NCBI GenBank assembly: GCA_913775315.1
Contig: CAJYIX010000020.1
Location: 62,001-126,000, forward strand
From: an uncultured Sphingomonas sp.
GTDB lineage: Bacteria; Pseudomonadota; Alphaproteobacteria; Sphingomonadales; Sphingomonadaceae
DNA length: 64,000 bases
Reading direction: 5' to 3'
Under the pieces are notes generated by a model. The model was not told the origin of the DNA. It did no database searches and saw only the letters and a program-made list of their open reading frames with translations. Within the stretch, counting starts at the first letter, position 1. The number at the start of each line of letters is the position of its first letter. Made by a program: the position numbers and the translations under genes. Positions 36,521 through 45,870 of the stretch are shown here, one piece after another.

Positions 36521-38182
36521 TTACATGTTCGGATAATTCGGCCCTCCGCCGCCCTCGGGCACCACCCAGTTGATGTTCTGCGTCGGATCCTTGATGTCGC
36601 AGGTCTTGCAGTGGACGCAGTTCTGGGCGTTGATGACGAACTTCGGATCGCCCGTCTCCTCGCCCACCACCTCATAGACGCCGGCCGGACAGTAACGCTG
36701 CGCCGGCTCGTCGTACAAGGGCAGGTTGTGCGCGATCGGCACGGCCGGGTCCTTGAGCGTCAGGTGGACCGGCTGGTCCTCCTCATGATTGGTGTTCGAG
36801 ATGAACACCGAGGAGAGGCGGTCGAACGTCAGCACGCCGTCGGGCTTGGGATAGTCGATCGGCTGGACCTCGTTCTTGCCCCACAGGCTCTCGTGATCGG
36901 GCTTGTGGTGCAGCGTGAAGGGCATCTTCACCCCCCAATGCTCCAGCCACATGTTGACGCCCGACAGGCCCGAGCCGACCAGGTCGCCATATTTCTTGAC
37001 CAGCGGGACGACGTTGCGGACGCGGAACAGCTCGTCTCGAACCCAGCTATTCTCGTACGCCGTCGTATAGGCGGTGAGTTCGTCCGCACGGCGATCAGCC
37101 TTCACCGCCTCGAACGCGGCCTCGGCGGCCATCATGCCCGACTTCATCGCGGTATGCGTGCCCTTGATCCGCGGCACGTTGAGGAAGCCCGCCGAACAGC
37201 CGATCAGTGCACCGCCGGGGAAGGTCAGCTTCGGCACCGACTGGTACCCGCCGTCGTTGATCGCGCGCGCGCCGTAAGAGACGCGCTTGCCGCCCTTCAG
37301 CAGCGCGGCGATCTCGGGATGCGTCTTCCAGCGCTGCATCTCCTGAAACGGCGAGAGATACGGATTGCGATAGTTGAGCCAGGTGACATAGCCGAGCGCG
37401 ACCTGTCCATTGGCCTGGTGATAGATGAACCCGCCGCCGTTCGAGCCCGCGGTTTCGGACAGCGGCCAGCCCTGCGTGTGGATGACGCGCCCGGGCACGT
37501 GCTTGGCGGGATCGATGTCCCACAATTCCTTGACGCCGAGGCCATAGACCTGCGGATCGCAGTTCGCGCGCAGGTCGAACAGCCGCATCAGTTCCTTGGA
37601 CAGATGCCCGCGCACCCCCTCCGCAAAGAAGGTGTAGCGCGCGTGGAGTTCCAGCCCCGGCTGCCAGTCCGGCTTGCGCGTGCCGTCGCGGGCGATGCCC
37701 ATGTCGCCGGTCGCGACGCCCTTGACCGAGCCGTCGTCATTGAAAAGGATTTCGGCGGCGGCGAAGCCGGGGAAGATCTCCACCCCCAGCCCCTCGGCCT
37801 GCTCGGCCAACCAGCGGGTGAGGTTGCCGAGCGAGCCGGTATAGCAGCCCGTGTTGTGCATGAACGGCGGCAAGGCGAATTCGGGCAGGTCGCGCTTGCC
37901 GCTCTTCGACAGCACCCAGTGATGGTTCTCGGTCACCGGCGTCTCGGCCAGCGGACAGCCCATCGTCCGCCACTCGGGCAGCAGTTCGTCGAGCGAGCGC
38001 GGGTCGATCACCGCGCCCGACAGGATATGCGCGCCGACTTCGGAGCCCTTTTCCAGCACGCAGACCGCGAGCTCCGAACCGGCATCGTTGGCGAGCTGTT
38101 TCAAGCGAATGGCCGCCGACAGGCCCGCCGGCCCGGCGCCGACGATCACCACGTCATAGGGCATCGATTCGCGTTCGCTCAT
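36521..38182 (-). CDS. Electron transfer flavoprotein-ubiquinone oxidoreductase
   Basis: A 553-residue ETF-QO. The FAD motif [17 protein letters not shown] starts at about residue 10. The ubiquinone/membrane-binding region follows (LSGAVIDPRSLDELLPEW). The C-terminal ferredoxin domain has CPAGVYEV ... NCVHCKTCDIKDP for one [4Fe-4S] cluster. It passes electrons from reduced ETF, fed by acyl-CoA dehydrogenases such as those at 59.5-61.9 kb, to the quinone pool. The stop lies inside the start region of the TPR gene. It is divergent from the glycosylase-like gene. Confidence 0.96.
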   Translation of the reverse strand: MSERESMPYDVVIVGAGPAGLSAAIRLKQLANDAGSELAVCVLEKGSEVGAHILSGAVIDPRSLDELLPEWRTMGCPLAETPVTENHHWVLSKSGKRDLPEFALPPFMHNTGCYTGSLGNLTRWLAEQAEGLGVEIFPGFAAAEILFNDDGSVKGVATGDMGIARDGTRKPDWQPGLELHARYTFFAEGVRGHLSKELMRLFDLRANCDPQVYGLGVKELWDIDPAKHVPGRVIHTQGWPLSETAGSNGGGFIYHQANGQVALGYVTWLNYRNPYLSPFQEMQRWKTHPEIAALLKGGKRVSYGARAINDGGYQSVPKLTFPGGALIGCSAGFLNVPRIKGTHTAMKSGMMAAEAAFEAVKADRRADELTAYTTAYENSWVRDELFRVRNVVPLVKKYGDLVGSGLSGVNMWLEHWGVKMPFTLHHKPDHESLWGKNEVQPIDYPKPDGVLTFDRLSSVFISNTNHEEDQPVHLTLKDPAVPIAHNLPLYDEPAQRYCPAGVYEVVGEETGDPKFVINAQNCVHCKTCDIKDPTQNINWVVPEGGGGPNYPNM

Positions 38183-38296
38183 TCACTTTCTCCGTCGCCG
38201 GCTCGTTTCCCACCCGTATCGTCGCACGCGCGAGCGGTTTGGCCGCAGTTGCGCTGCACGATGATTGACGCGGGCGTCAAGTTGATAGCTGGGTAG

Positions 38297-39007
38297 ATGG
38301 CGATGGGGGCCGATCAATACCACCGATGGGATGAGCTGGCGGCGAGTGCGCTCGAATGGTGGGCCGATGCCGGCGTCGACATGCTGGTCGAGGATGAGGC
38401 GCGCGACTGGCTGGCGCGCCCGACCCGTACCGCCTCCGTTTCGCCCACGCCCGCTGCCGCTCCGATCGAGACGGGACCCGCCGATTATGCGAGCTTCTGG
38501 GAATGGCGGCTCGGCCCGACCGCGCCGGAACAAGGCTGGGGCAACCCGATCCTGCCGCCCGAGGGGCCGCAGGACGCCGACCTCCTGATCCTGGTCGATC
38601 AGCCGAATGGCGACACGCTGATCGGCGATATCGAGGGTGCGATGTTCGACCGCATCCTCGCCTCGATCGGGCGATCACGAGAGGATGTGCTGATCGCCGG
38701 CCTGGCGATGGCGCGGCCGCTGGCCGATACGCTATCGCCCGACGCCCTGCCGCCGCTTTCCGCCGCGACTGAACGTCTGTTCTCGCTGACGCCCGCAAAA
38801 ACCGTACTAATCGTTGGCCATACGACGAGTCGTGCGATCCTTGCGCCGGACGGTGCTCCCGTTCCGCGTGCTTTACATGCCATTAACCGGACTGGCCGAG
38901 AGTTGCAGGCACTCGCCATCGCGCACCCGCGCTTCATGATGAAGCATCCGCAGGTGAAGCGAGAGGCGTGGCGTTGTCTGCAATCGCTCCTGGGGGGACA
39001 AGCCTGA
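38297..39007 (+). CDS. Uracil-DNA glycosylase superfamily protein (family 4-like, no FeS Cys)
   Basis: A 236-residue protein resembling the second half of type 4 uracil-DNA glycosylases: LLILVDQPNGDTLIGDIEGAMFD, the DVLIAGLAMARP segment, VLIVGHTTSRAIL and the C-terminal IAHPRFMMKHPQVKREAW, which matches the family HPAYLLRNPxLKRxxW. The GExPGxxED active-site loop is altered, and only one Cys is present, so the usual four-Cys [4Fe-4S] cluster is missing. It may be a catalytically changed or inactive paralogue. It overlaps the transglycosylase start (TGATG). Confidence 0.7.
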   Translation: MAMGADQYHRWDELAASALEWWADAGVDMLVEDEARDWLARPTRTASVSPTPAAAPIETGPADYASFWEWRLGPTAPEQGWGNPILPPEGPQDADLLILVDQPNGDTLIGDIEGAMFDRILASIGRSREDVLIAGLAMARPLADTLSPDALPPLSAATERLFSLTPAKTVLIVGHTTSRAILAPDGAPVPRALHAINRTGRELQALAIAHPRFMMKHPQVKREAWRCLQSLLGGQA

Positions 39008-40779
39008 TGCGTATTCGTCTGGGCGCCGTCGCGCTTCTTGCTTCCATGACGCTGCCCGGGCTCGCGCTCGCGGCGGGGAACGACGACAAGCTGCCGGTGC
39101 GCAGCGCCGCGGCGAATGGCGGCATCCCCGCCCAGCTCGACGATGCGCAGCGCGCCGCCTATCGCGCGGTCTTCACCGCGATCCGCGAGAGCCGCTGGGC
39201 CGATGCGCAGCTCCAGCTCGATGCGATGCGCCCCGGCCCGCTCCACGCGATCGCCCGCGCCGAAATCTATACCGCCAAGGGGTCGCCGAAGGTCGAGCTG
39301 ACGCCGCTGATGGCGCTCTTGGCCGAGGCGCCCGAGCTGCCGCAGGCGCCGCAGCTCGCCCGCCTCGCCAAGGTGCGCGGGGCCGAGACGCTGCCGACGC
39401 TGCCGACGCCGCAGCGGCTGATCTGGGTCGACGGCGCGCCCAACCGCATCCGGGTGAAGGGCACCGCCAGCGACACCGCCGCCGCCGAACTCGCGACCCG
39501 TGCCCAGCCCTTCATCAAGGCCGACGACGGTGCCGCCGCCGAGGCGCTACTGGGCGAATATGAGGGTCGCCTGACGCCCGAGGCGCTGACCGAGTGGCGC
39601 CAGCGCGTGGCCTGGATGTATTTCCTGACCGGCGACGATGCCAACACCCGCCGCGTCGCTGCCGCCGCACAGGCCGGCACCGGCGAATGGGTGCCGCAGG
39701 CCGACTGGGTCCAGGGCCTCGCCGCCTGGCGCCAGAACGACTGCAAGGCCGCGCAGATCGCCTTTGCCGCGGTGGCGCAGCGCGCCAGCGACGTCGACCT
39801 TCGCGCCGCCGGCCATTACTGGGCCGCGCGCGCCGACATGGCCTGTGCCCGCCCCGACCTGATCCAGGCGCGGCTGCTAGCGGCCAGCCAGTATAACGAG
39901 ACCTTCTACGGCATGCTCTCGCGCCAGGCCTTGGGCATCGCCGAGGCGACTGACCGCCTGCCCGACCGAACCGCCGGCGCCGATTGGAAGGCGCTGGAGC
40001 GTCGCCCGAACGTCCGCGTTGCCGCCGCGCTGGTCGAGATCGGCGAGGACGACGATGCCGCCGAACTCCTGAAGCATCAGGCGAAGATCGGCGACGCCGC
40101 CGACTATGCCGCGCTTGCCCGCGTGGCCGGCGCGCTCAACCTGCCCGCGACGCAGATCTGGCTGTCGCACAACTGCCCGGCCGGCGCGACGCCGCAGGTC
40201 GCGACGCGTTACCCCGCCCCGAACTGGACGCCCGATGGCGGCTGGCGTGTGGACAAGGCGCTGGTCTATGCCCACACGCTACAGGAATCGCGCTTCCGCT
40301 CGACGGTGGTCAGCCCCGCGGGCGCATACGGTCTGATGCAGATCATGCCGTCGGCGGCCAGCGATATCGCCAAGGCCAAGGGCATGACCGCGGTGGTCGA
40401 TCGCTCGGCGCTGTCACGCCCGTCGACCAACATGGAGGTCGGCCAGTCCTATCTCGAGAAGCTGCGCGACATGCCCGCGACCGGCGGGCTGCTGCCCAAG
40501 GTCATCGCCGCGTACAATGCCGGCCCCTCGCCAGTTGCGGCGTGGAACCTGTCGTCGAAGGACGGCGGCGACCCGCTCCTGTATATCGAGAGCATCCCCT
40601 ATTGGGAGACGCGCGGCTACGTCATGACCGTCCTGCGCAACTACTGGATGTACGAGCTTCAGGCGGGCAAGGCGTCGGACAGCCGCCATGCGCTGTCGCA
40701 AGGCATGTGGCCGCGCTTCCCCGGCATGAAGGGCGCGACCGCGGTCAACTCGCGGGTGGGCAATGCCCGAAGCCGCTAA
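39007..40779 (+). CDS. Soluble lytic murein transglycosylase
   Basis: A 590-residue exported Slt-type enzyme. A signal peptide (MRIRLGAVALLASMTLPGLALAA) is followed by about 370 residues of alpha-helical superhelix. The goose-lysozyme-like SLT domain follows, with catalytic Glu427 in HTLQESRFRS, then SPAGAYGLMQIMPSAA and VIAAYNAGPSPV. It cleaves peptidoglycan with formation of 1,6-anhydro ends. GGGGGGA lies upstream of the ATG at 39007; the frame extends to 38968 but that would precede the signal peptide. It overlaps moaB by 17 bases. Confidence 0.94.
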   Translation: MRIRLGAVALLASMTLPGLALAAGNDDKLPVRSAAANGGIPAQLDDAQRAAYRAVFTAIRESRWADAQLQLDAMRPGPLHAIARAEIYTAKGSPKVELTPLMALLAEAPELPQAPQLARLAKVRGAETLPTLPTPQRLIWVDGAPNRIRVKGTASDTAAAELATRAQPFIKADDGAAAEALLGEYEGRLTPEALTEWRQRVAWMYFLTGDDANTRRVAAAAQAGTGEWVPQADWVQGLAAWRQNDCKAAQIAFAAVAQRASDVDLRAAGHYWAARADMACARPDLIQARLLAASQYNETFYGMLSRQALGIAEATDRLPDRTAGADWKALERRPNVRVAAALVEIGEDDDAAELLKHQAKIGDAADYAALARVAGALNLPATQIWLSHNCPAGATPQVATRYPAPNWTPDGGWRVDKALVYAHTLQESRFRSTVVSPAGAYGLMQIMPSAASDIAKAKGMTAVVDRSALSRPSTNMEVGQSYLEKLRDMPATGGLLPKVIAAYNAGPSPVAAWNLSSKDGGDPLLYIESIPYWETRGYVMTVLRNYWMYELQAGKASDSRHALSQGMWPRFPGMKGATAVNSRVGNARSR

Positions 40780-41287
40780 GGTTTCGCGCCCCGTTCGCAT
40801 CGCCGTCCTCACCGTCTCCGACACCCGCGGGCCGGCCGACGACCGCTCGGGCGACACGCTGGTCGAGCGGCTCACCGCGGCGGGCCATATCCTCGCCGAT
40901 CGCAGCATCGTGAAGGACGACGCCGAGGTGATCGTCGCGCGCCTCCACGCGTGGATCGACGATCCGGCGGTCGAGGTCGTCGTCACAACCGGCGGCACCG
41001 GCGTCACCGGCCGCGACGTGACGCCCGAGGCGGTGGAACGCGTCTGCGACAAGCTCATCCCCGGCTTCGGCGAGCTGTTCCGCTGGCAGAGCTATGCCAA
41101 GATCGGCACCTCGACGATCCAGTCGCGCGCCTGTGCCGGGGTCGCGCGCGGCACCTATATCTTCGCGCTGCCCGGCTCAACCGGCGCGGTGAAGGACGGG
41201 TGGGACGGCATCCTCGCGTCCCAGCTCGACATCGACCACAAGCCCTGCAACTTCGTCGAGCTGATGCCGCGGCTCGAGGAGCGTTAA
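40763..41287 (+). CDS. moaB: Molybdenum cofactor biosynthesis protein MoaB
   Basis: A 174-residue MoaB/MogA-type protein with the molybdopterin-binding signatures VLTVSDTRG (residues 15-23), VVVTTGGTGVTGRDVTPEAV (about 72-91), FRWQSYAKIGTSTIQSRACAG and IFALPGSTGAVKDGWDGIL. It is thought to adenylylate molybdopterin or to aid cofactor assembly. It overlaps the end of the transglycosylase gene by 17 bases, so it is probably cotranscribed although functionally unrelated. Confidence 0.93.
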   Translation: MPEAAKVSRPVRIAVLTVSDTRGPADDRSGDTLVERLTAAGHILADRSIVKDDAEVIVARLHAWIDDPAVEVVVTTGGTGVTGRDVTPEAVERVCDKLIPGFGELFRWQSYAKIGTSTIQSRACAGVARGTYIFALPGSTGAVKDGWDGILASQLDIDHKPCNFVELMPRLEER

Positions 41288-41314
41288 CCCTCTAGTCTTT
41301 GCCAAATGCCGATC

Positions 41315-41331
41315 CGTCCCGCGCCGGGACG
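41315..41331 (+). terminator. Perfect 7-bp hairpin after moaB
   Basis: CGTCCCG, CGC, CGGGACG, 28 bases after the moaB stop, in a 119-base gap before the L,D-transpeptidase gene. Strong stem but no T-tract, so termination is only a possibility. Confidence 0.4.
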
Positions 41332-41406
41332 CGCCAAATCACGCCCTAGTCAAAGCGTTCCCCGCCCCCGATAATTGGCGCCGAGGATCGGCAAAAGGGT
41401 GCGGCG

Positions 41407-42006
41407 ATGGTGAAGGGGCTTCTTCGATTGGTGCTGGCGGGTCTTGCGACCGCGATGCTGCCCGCCGCCGCACACGCGCGCGGGCCTGCCGTCACCAGCG
41501 TCATCTCTCTCGAAAGCCCGCTGGCTCCCGGCGAATATGCCTGGGACGACACGGGCGTGCCCGCCGGCCCGGTGCGCATCGTCGTCGATCTCGCCACCGA
41601 GAAGCTGCACGTCTATCGCAGCGGGGTCGAGATCGGCCGCGCCTACATCCTCTACGGCGCGGATCACAAGCCGACGCCGATGGGCACCTTCCCGATCCTC
41701 GAAAAGGATCGCGACCATGTCTCGAACCTCTACAACGCGCCGATGCCGTACATGCTGCGCCTGACCTGGGGCGGCGTCGCGATCCATGGCAGCCAGGTCG
41801 AGGCGAACGCTGCCACGCATGGCTGCGTCGGCGTGCCGGACGAATTCGCAGCGCTCCTCTTCGCACAGGCGAAGAAGGGCGATCCGGTGCTGGTAACGCG
41901 CGGCTGGCGGCCGGACCTCTACAAGGACGAGGCCCCCGCGCCCGAACGGCTGGAGGCCGAGGACGGCGGCGAGACGGTCGTGACCGAGGAAATCGTCACG
42001 CCCTGA
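41407..42006 (+). CDS. L,D-transpeptidase (YkuD domain), exported
   Basis: A 199-residue protein with a signal peptide (residues 1-24, AAAHA end) and a YkuD domain (about 55-165). The active-site region reads IHGSQ (126-130) and THGCVGVP (137-144), with catalytic Cys140. In most family members the motif is HGCxR; here Gly142 replaces Arg. The C-terminal 30 residues are acidic and Pro/Glu-rich. Such enzymes make 3-3 peptidoglycan crosslinks or attach proteins to the wall. Confidence 0.88.
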   Translation: MVKGLLRLVLAGLATAMLPAAAHARGPAVTSVISLESPLAPGEYAWDDTGVPAGPVRIVVDLATEKLHVYRSGVEIGRAYILYGADHKPTPMGTFPILEKDRDHVSNLYNAPMPYMLRLTWGGVAIHGSQVEANAATHGCVGVPDEFAALLFAQAKKGDPVLVTRGWRPDLYKDEAPAPERLEAEDGGETVVTEEIVTP

Positions 42007-42019
42007 GGCCTAAGCGACC

Positions 42020-44287
42020 TCAGCGCTTGCTTTTCCCCTGATGCTTGATGTTCGCCGGCCGCCCGCGGCGCTTCAGCACCCGCGGCGGGCCACCGCGCCG
42101 GCGATCGTCGCCGCGCTCGCCGCGCTCGCCGCTCCCCGATCCCTTGCCGTCGGGCAGTTCGAAACGGAGCGCGCCCGACACCGGGTTCGCTTCGACCAGT
42201 CGCAGTTTGAGCTTCTGCCCGAGCGCGAAAAACTCGCCCGTCTCCTCGCCGACCAGCCGTTGGCTCGCCTCGTCATGCCGGAAATATTCGCGGCCGAGGT
42301 CGCGCGCGGGGACGAGGCCGTCGCCCCCCACCCCCTCGACCGTCGCGAAGAAGCCGAAAGCGGCGACGCCGGTGATTTTGGCATCCATCACTTCGCCCAC
42401 ATGCTGTGACAGATAGGCGGCGACATAGCGGTCGACCGTCTCCCGCTCCGCCTCCATTGCCCGTCGCTCGAGGCTGGAGATGAGCTCGCCCACCCGCTCC
42501 ATATTCGCCGCATCCTCCGCCGACAATCCGCCGACGCCGAGCTTGTAGGCGTCGACCAGCGACCGGTGGACGATCAGGTCCGAATAGCGGCGGATCGGCG
42601 AGGTGAAGTGCGCATAGCTGCCCAGCGCGAGCCCGAAATGCCCGGCATTCTGCGGCCCGTAATAGGCCTGGGTCTGAGTGCGCAGCACCTGCGTCATGAT
42701 CTCCTCGCGCGCCTCATGCTCCTTGAGCGTACCGAGGACGTGATTGAACGTCGCCGGACGGATCACCTGACCGAGCGCGAAGCTCATGTCGAAGGTCTTG
42801 AGATAATCCTTGAGCGCGGTCAGCTTCTCGCGGCTCGGCGGCTCGTGGATGCGGTACATGACCGGCGCCTTCTTGCGCTCCAGCGCCTTGGCGGCAGCGA
42901 CGTTGGCGGCGATCATGAAATCCTCGATCAGCCGGTGCGCGTCCAGCCGCTCGCGCGGCGCGACCGACAGGATGCGGCCAGCCTCATCGAGCACCACCCG
43001 TCGCTCGGGCAGATCGAGGTCGAGCGGGCTGCGCTTGTCGCGCGCGCGGGACAGCGCCGCCCAGCAGTCCCAGAGGGGGAGCAATGCGGTCCTCGTGAGT
43101 TCCGCATCGACCGTCTCGGGCGCCTCCCCCGCCTTCACCGCATCCACCGCCGCCTGTGCGTGTTCATAGGCGATGTTCGCCGCCAGCCGCACGACAGCGC
43201 GGGTGAAGCGCCAGTCGAGGATCTCGCCGTCCTTGCCAATGCGCAGATGGCACGCCATCGCCGCGCGGTCCTGATCGGCCTTGAGTGAACACACGTCCGC
43301 CGACAGCACCTCCGGCAGCATCGGCACGACGCGGTCGGGGAAATAGACCGAATTGCCGCGCTTGCGCGCTTCCTTGTCGAGGAGCGAGCCGGGTCGGACA
43401 TAGAAGCTGACGTCGGCGATCGCAACGATCGCGCGGAAGCCGCCCTCGTTCGCCGGATCGTCGTCGGGCGTCGCCCAGACCGCATCGTCATGGTCGCGCG
43501 CATCGATCGGATCGATCGCGACAATGGGCAGGTGCCGCAGGTCCTCGCGGTCGTCGCCGAGCGGCTCGCGCGCCACCCGCTCCGCCTCGGCGATCAGCTC
43601 GGGCGAGAAGACGTTGGGGATGCCGTGCTTGGCGATCGCGATCATCGAGAAGCTGCGCGGCGCGAACGGATCGCCCAGCCGTTCGACCACCTTCGCCATG
43701 ATGCGCGGCGGGCGGCCGGTCTTTTCGGCGAGGACCAGGTCGCCCGGCTCCGCCTCGCCGCGGTCGACGACGGGCAGGTCGCGGTTCATCTTCTTGTCCA
43801 GCCCGGCGAGGAACAGCCGCCCGCCCTCCTCACGCAGCACGCCGAGAATCTGTTCTTCCCCTCGCGCGAGGGTCTTCATCGGATGCGCAATCCAGCCGCT
43901 GCCCGCCTCCTCGGTGCGCGCGAGGATGCGGTCGCCAGGGCCGAGCGCCGACGCCTTGCGCCCGCGCTCGATCACGCGCAGCCGCGGCTGCGGGATGCCT
44001 TCCGCCTCCCAGCGTTCGGGCACCGCCCAGACGGTATCGCCATCGGCGTCGGTGACGCGCAGCACCGTCACCTTGGGCACGCCGCCCATCTTGTGGAACG
44101 CGCGGCCGGGGGCGATGTCGATCAGCCCCTCGTCGGTCATGTCCTTCAAGAGGGCCTTGAGCGCGATCTTGTCCGCGCCGTGCAGGCCGAAGCCCTTGGC
44201 GATCTCCCGCTTCCCCGCGGGCGTGTCCGAACTGGCGATAAAGTCGAGGATCTGCTGGCGGCTGGGTAGCCCGTTCTGGCGTCGCAT
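42020..44287 (-). CDS. rnr: Ribonuclease R
   Basis: A 755-residue RNase II/R-family exoribonuclease: N-terminal winged-helix (SRQQILDFIASSDTPAGKREIAKGFGL), cold-shock domains, the RNB domain with the Mg2+-binding Asp cluster IDPIDARDHDDAVWA, then VADVSFYV-type and YFPDRVVPMLP motifs, and an S1 domain (GEVMDAKITGVAAFGFFATV). A basic tail rich in Arg, Lys and Gly ends the protein. It degrades structured RNA 3' to 5'. The ATG at 44285-44287 (MRRQNGLPSRQQ) is preferred to the one at 44323. Confidence 0.95.
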   Translation of the reverse strand: MRRQNGLPSRQQILDFIASSDTPAGKREIAKGFGLHGADKIALKALLKDMTDEGLIDIAPGRAFHKMGGVPKVTVLRVTDADGDTVWAVPERWEAEGIPQPRLRVIERGRKASALGPGDRILARTEEAGSGWIAHPMKTLARGEEQILGVLREEGGRLFLAGLDKKMNRDLPVVDRGEAEPGDLVLAEKTGRPPRIMAKVVERLGDPFAPRSFSMIAIAKHGIPNVFSPELIAEAERVAREPLGDDREDLRHLPIVAIDPIDARDHDDAVWATPDDDPANEGGFRAIVAIADVSFYVRPGSLLDKEARKRGNSVYFPDRVVPMLPEVLSADVCSLKADQDRAAMACHLRIGKDGEILDWRFTRAVVRLAANIAYEHAQAAVDAVKAGEAPETVDAELTRTALLPLWDCWAALSRARDKRSPLDLDLPERRVVLDEAGRILSVAPRERLDAHRLIEDFMIAANVAAAKALERKKAPVMYRIHEPPSREKLTALKDYLKTFDMSFALGQVIRPATFNHVLGTLKEHEAREEIMTQVLRTQTQAYYGPQNAGHFGLALGSYAHFTSPIRRYSDLIVHRSLVDAYKLGVGGLSAEDAANMERVGELISSLERRAMEAERETVDRYVAAYLSQHVGEVMDAKITGVAAFGFFATVEGVGGDGLVPARDLGREYFRHDEASQRLVGEETGEFFALGQKLKLRLVEANPVSGALRFELPDGKGSGSGERGERGDDRRRGGPPRVLKRRGRPANIKHQGKSKR

Positions 44288-44352
44288 ATTGGCGGAGATA
44301 GGGATTTGTACCGCCGGACGCACGGATATTCGCCGGGCGCGCGTGATGATAG

Positions 44353-45822
44353 GTGAGGTGCATGACCCACGACCTTCTCGTCATCGGCGGTGGCATCAAC
44401 GGGTGCGCGATCGCGCGCGAGGCGGCGCTGCTGGGGCTCAGCGTCGTGCTGGTCGAGCGAGACGACCTCGCCAGCCATACCTCCTCCGCCTCGACCAAGC
44501 TCATCCATGGCGGCCTGCGCTATCTGGAGCAGTATGAGTTCCGGCTGGTGCGGGAGGCACTGGGCGAGCGGGAGCGGATGCTGGCGATCGCGCCGCATTT
44601 GGTTCACCCGCTCACCTTTGTCCTGCCGCACGACCATGCGGTCCGGCCATGGTGGATCGTGCGTGCGGGGCTATGGCTCTACGACGCGCTGGGGTTCGAC
44701 AGCTCGCTGCCGCGCTCGCGCTCGCTGAAGCGCGGCGACGAAGGCTATCAGGCGCCGCTGAAACAGACCTATCGGGGCTTCGTCTATTCGGACGCGTGGG
44801 TCGATGACTCGCGCCTGACCGTCCTCAACGCCGTCGATGCTGCCGCCAATGGCGCCGAAATCCTGACGCGCACGGGGTTCGAACGAGCCGAGCGGTCGGG
44901 AGACCTCTGGCGCGCGACGCTCTCCGATGACCGTACGGTGGAGGCCCGCACGATCGTCGTTGCGGCAGGCGGCTGGACGACCGAGGCGATGGGCGCGATG
45001 GGCGTGCCGCCGCGTGGGCACCTGCGCCTCGTCCGCGGCAGCCATATCGTCGTGCCCGCGCTGTTCGAGGGCGACCACGCCTATATCCTCCAGCAACCCG
45101 ACCGGCGGGTCGTCTTCGCGATCCCCTATCCCGGCGGCACGATGATCGGCACCACCGACGTCGCGGTCGACGACGCCGCCGACGCGGTGATCTCGGCCGA
45201 GGAGACGGCCTATCTGTGCGAGGCGGCGAACCGCTATTTCCGGCGAAAGGTGACGTCGGCCGACGTGGTTAGCGACTGGTCGGGCATCCGCGCGCTGTAC
45301 GACGACGGCGCGGGCGCGGCGGCGGAAGTGACGCGCGATTATGTGCTTGAGCTGCACGATGACGGCGCGCCGTTGCTGGGTGTGTTCGGCGGCAAGATCA
45401 CCACCGCCCGCGCGCTGGCGGAGGACGCGCTAGGCCGCCTCGCCCCCGCTTTGGGCATCGACGCCCACCCAGTCAGCCGCGCGCGGGTGCTGCCGGGCGG
45501 GATGATCGCAGAGGTCGATACGCTGGCGCGGCAGGTGGCCGAACGCTGGCCGTTCCTCGATCCACATGCGATCGACCGAATGGCGCGCGCCTATGGCAGC
45601 CGGTTGATCGAAATGCTCGAGGGCGTCGAAACCGCCGACGATATGGGCGCGACGCTCCCCGGCGGGATGCGCGAGCGCGAGGCGCGGTTCCTACACGATA
45701 CCGAATTCGCCCGCGCGCCCGACGACGTGCTCGACCGGCGCACCAAACTGGGTCTGGGCATGAGCGAGGACGAGCGGCGGGCGTTCGGCGACTGGTGGGC
45801 GACGGCGTACCCGGCGGACTGA
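44353..45822 (+). CDS. glpD: Glycerol-3-phosphate dehydrogenase (respiratory)
   Basis: A 489-residue GlpD. The N-terminal FAD motif LLVIGGGINGCAIAREAALLG, then SSASTKLIHGGLRYLE, the HDHAVRPWWIVRAGL membrane-contact region, IPYPGGTMIGTTD and GGKITTARALAEDAL match the family. It oxidises sn-glycerol-3-phosphate to dihydroxyacetone phosphate and passes electrons to quinone at the inner membrane. GATAGGTGAGGTGC precedes the ATG. No glpK or glpF lies beside it in the window; it is divergent from rnr. Confidence 0.96.
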   Translation: MRCMTHDLLVIGGGINGCAIAREAALLGLSVVLVERDDLASHTSSASTKLIHGGLRYLEQYEFRLVREALGERERMLAIAPHLVHPLTFVLPHDHAVRPWWIVRAGLWLYDALGFDSSLPRSRSLKRGDEGYQAPLKQTYRGFVYSDAWVDDSRLTVLNAVDAAANGAEILTRTGFERAERSGDLWRATLSDDRTVEARTIVVAAGGWTTEAMGAMGVPPRGHLRLVRGSHIVVPALFEGDHAYILQQPDRRVVFAIPYPGGTMIGTTDVAVDDAADAVISAEETAYLCEAANRYFRRKVTSADVVSDWSGIRALYDDGAGAAAEVTRDYVLELHDDGAPLLGVFGGKITTARALAEDALGRLAPALGIDAHPVSRARVLPGGMIAEVDTLARQVAERWPFLDPHAIDRMARAYGSRLIEMLEGVETADDMGATLPGGMREREARFLHDTEFARAPDDVLDRRTKLGLGMSEDERRAFGDWWATAYPAD

Positions 45823-45870
45823 TCCGGATTGGTTCTGGAACCGCCGCGCGGACGGTTCGCTGATACGCCC

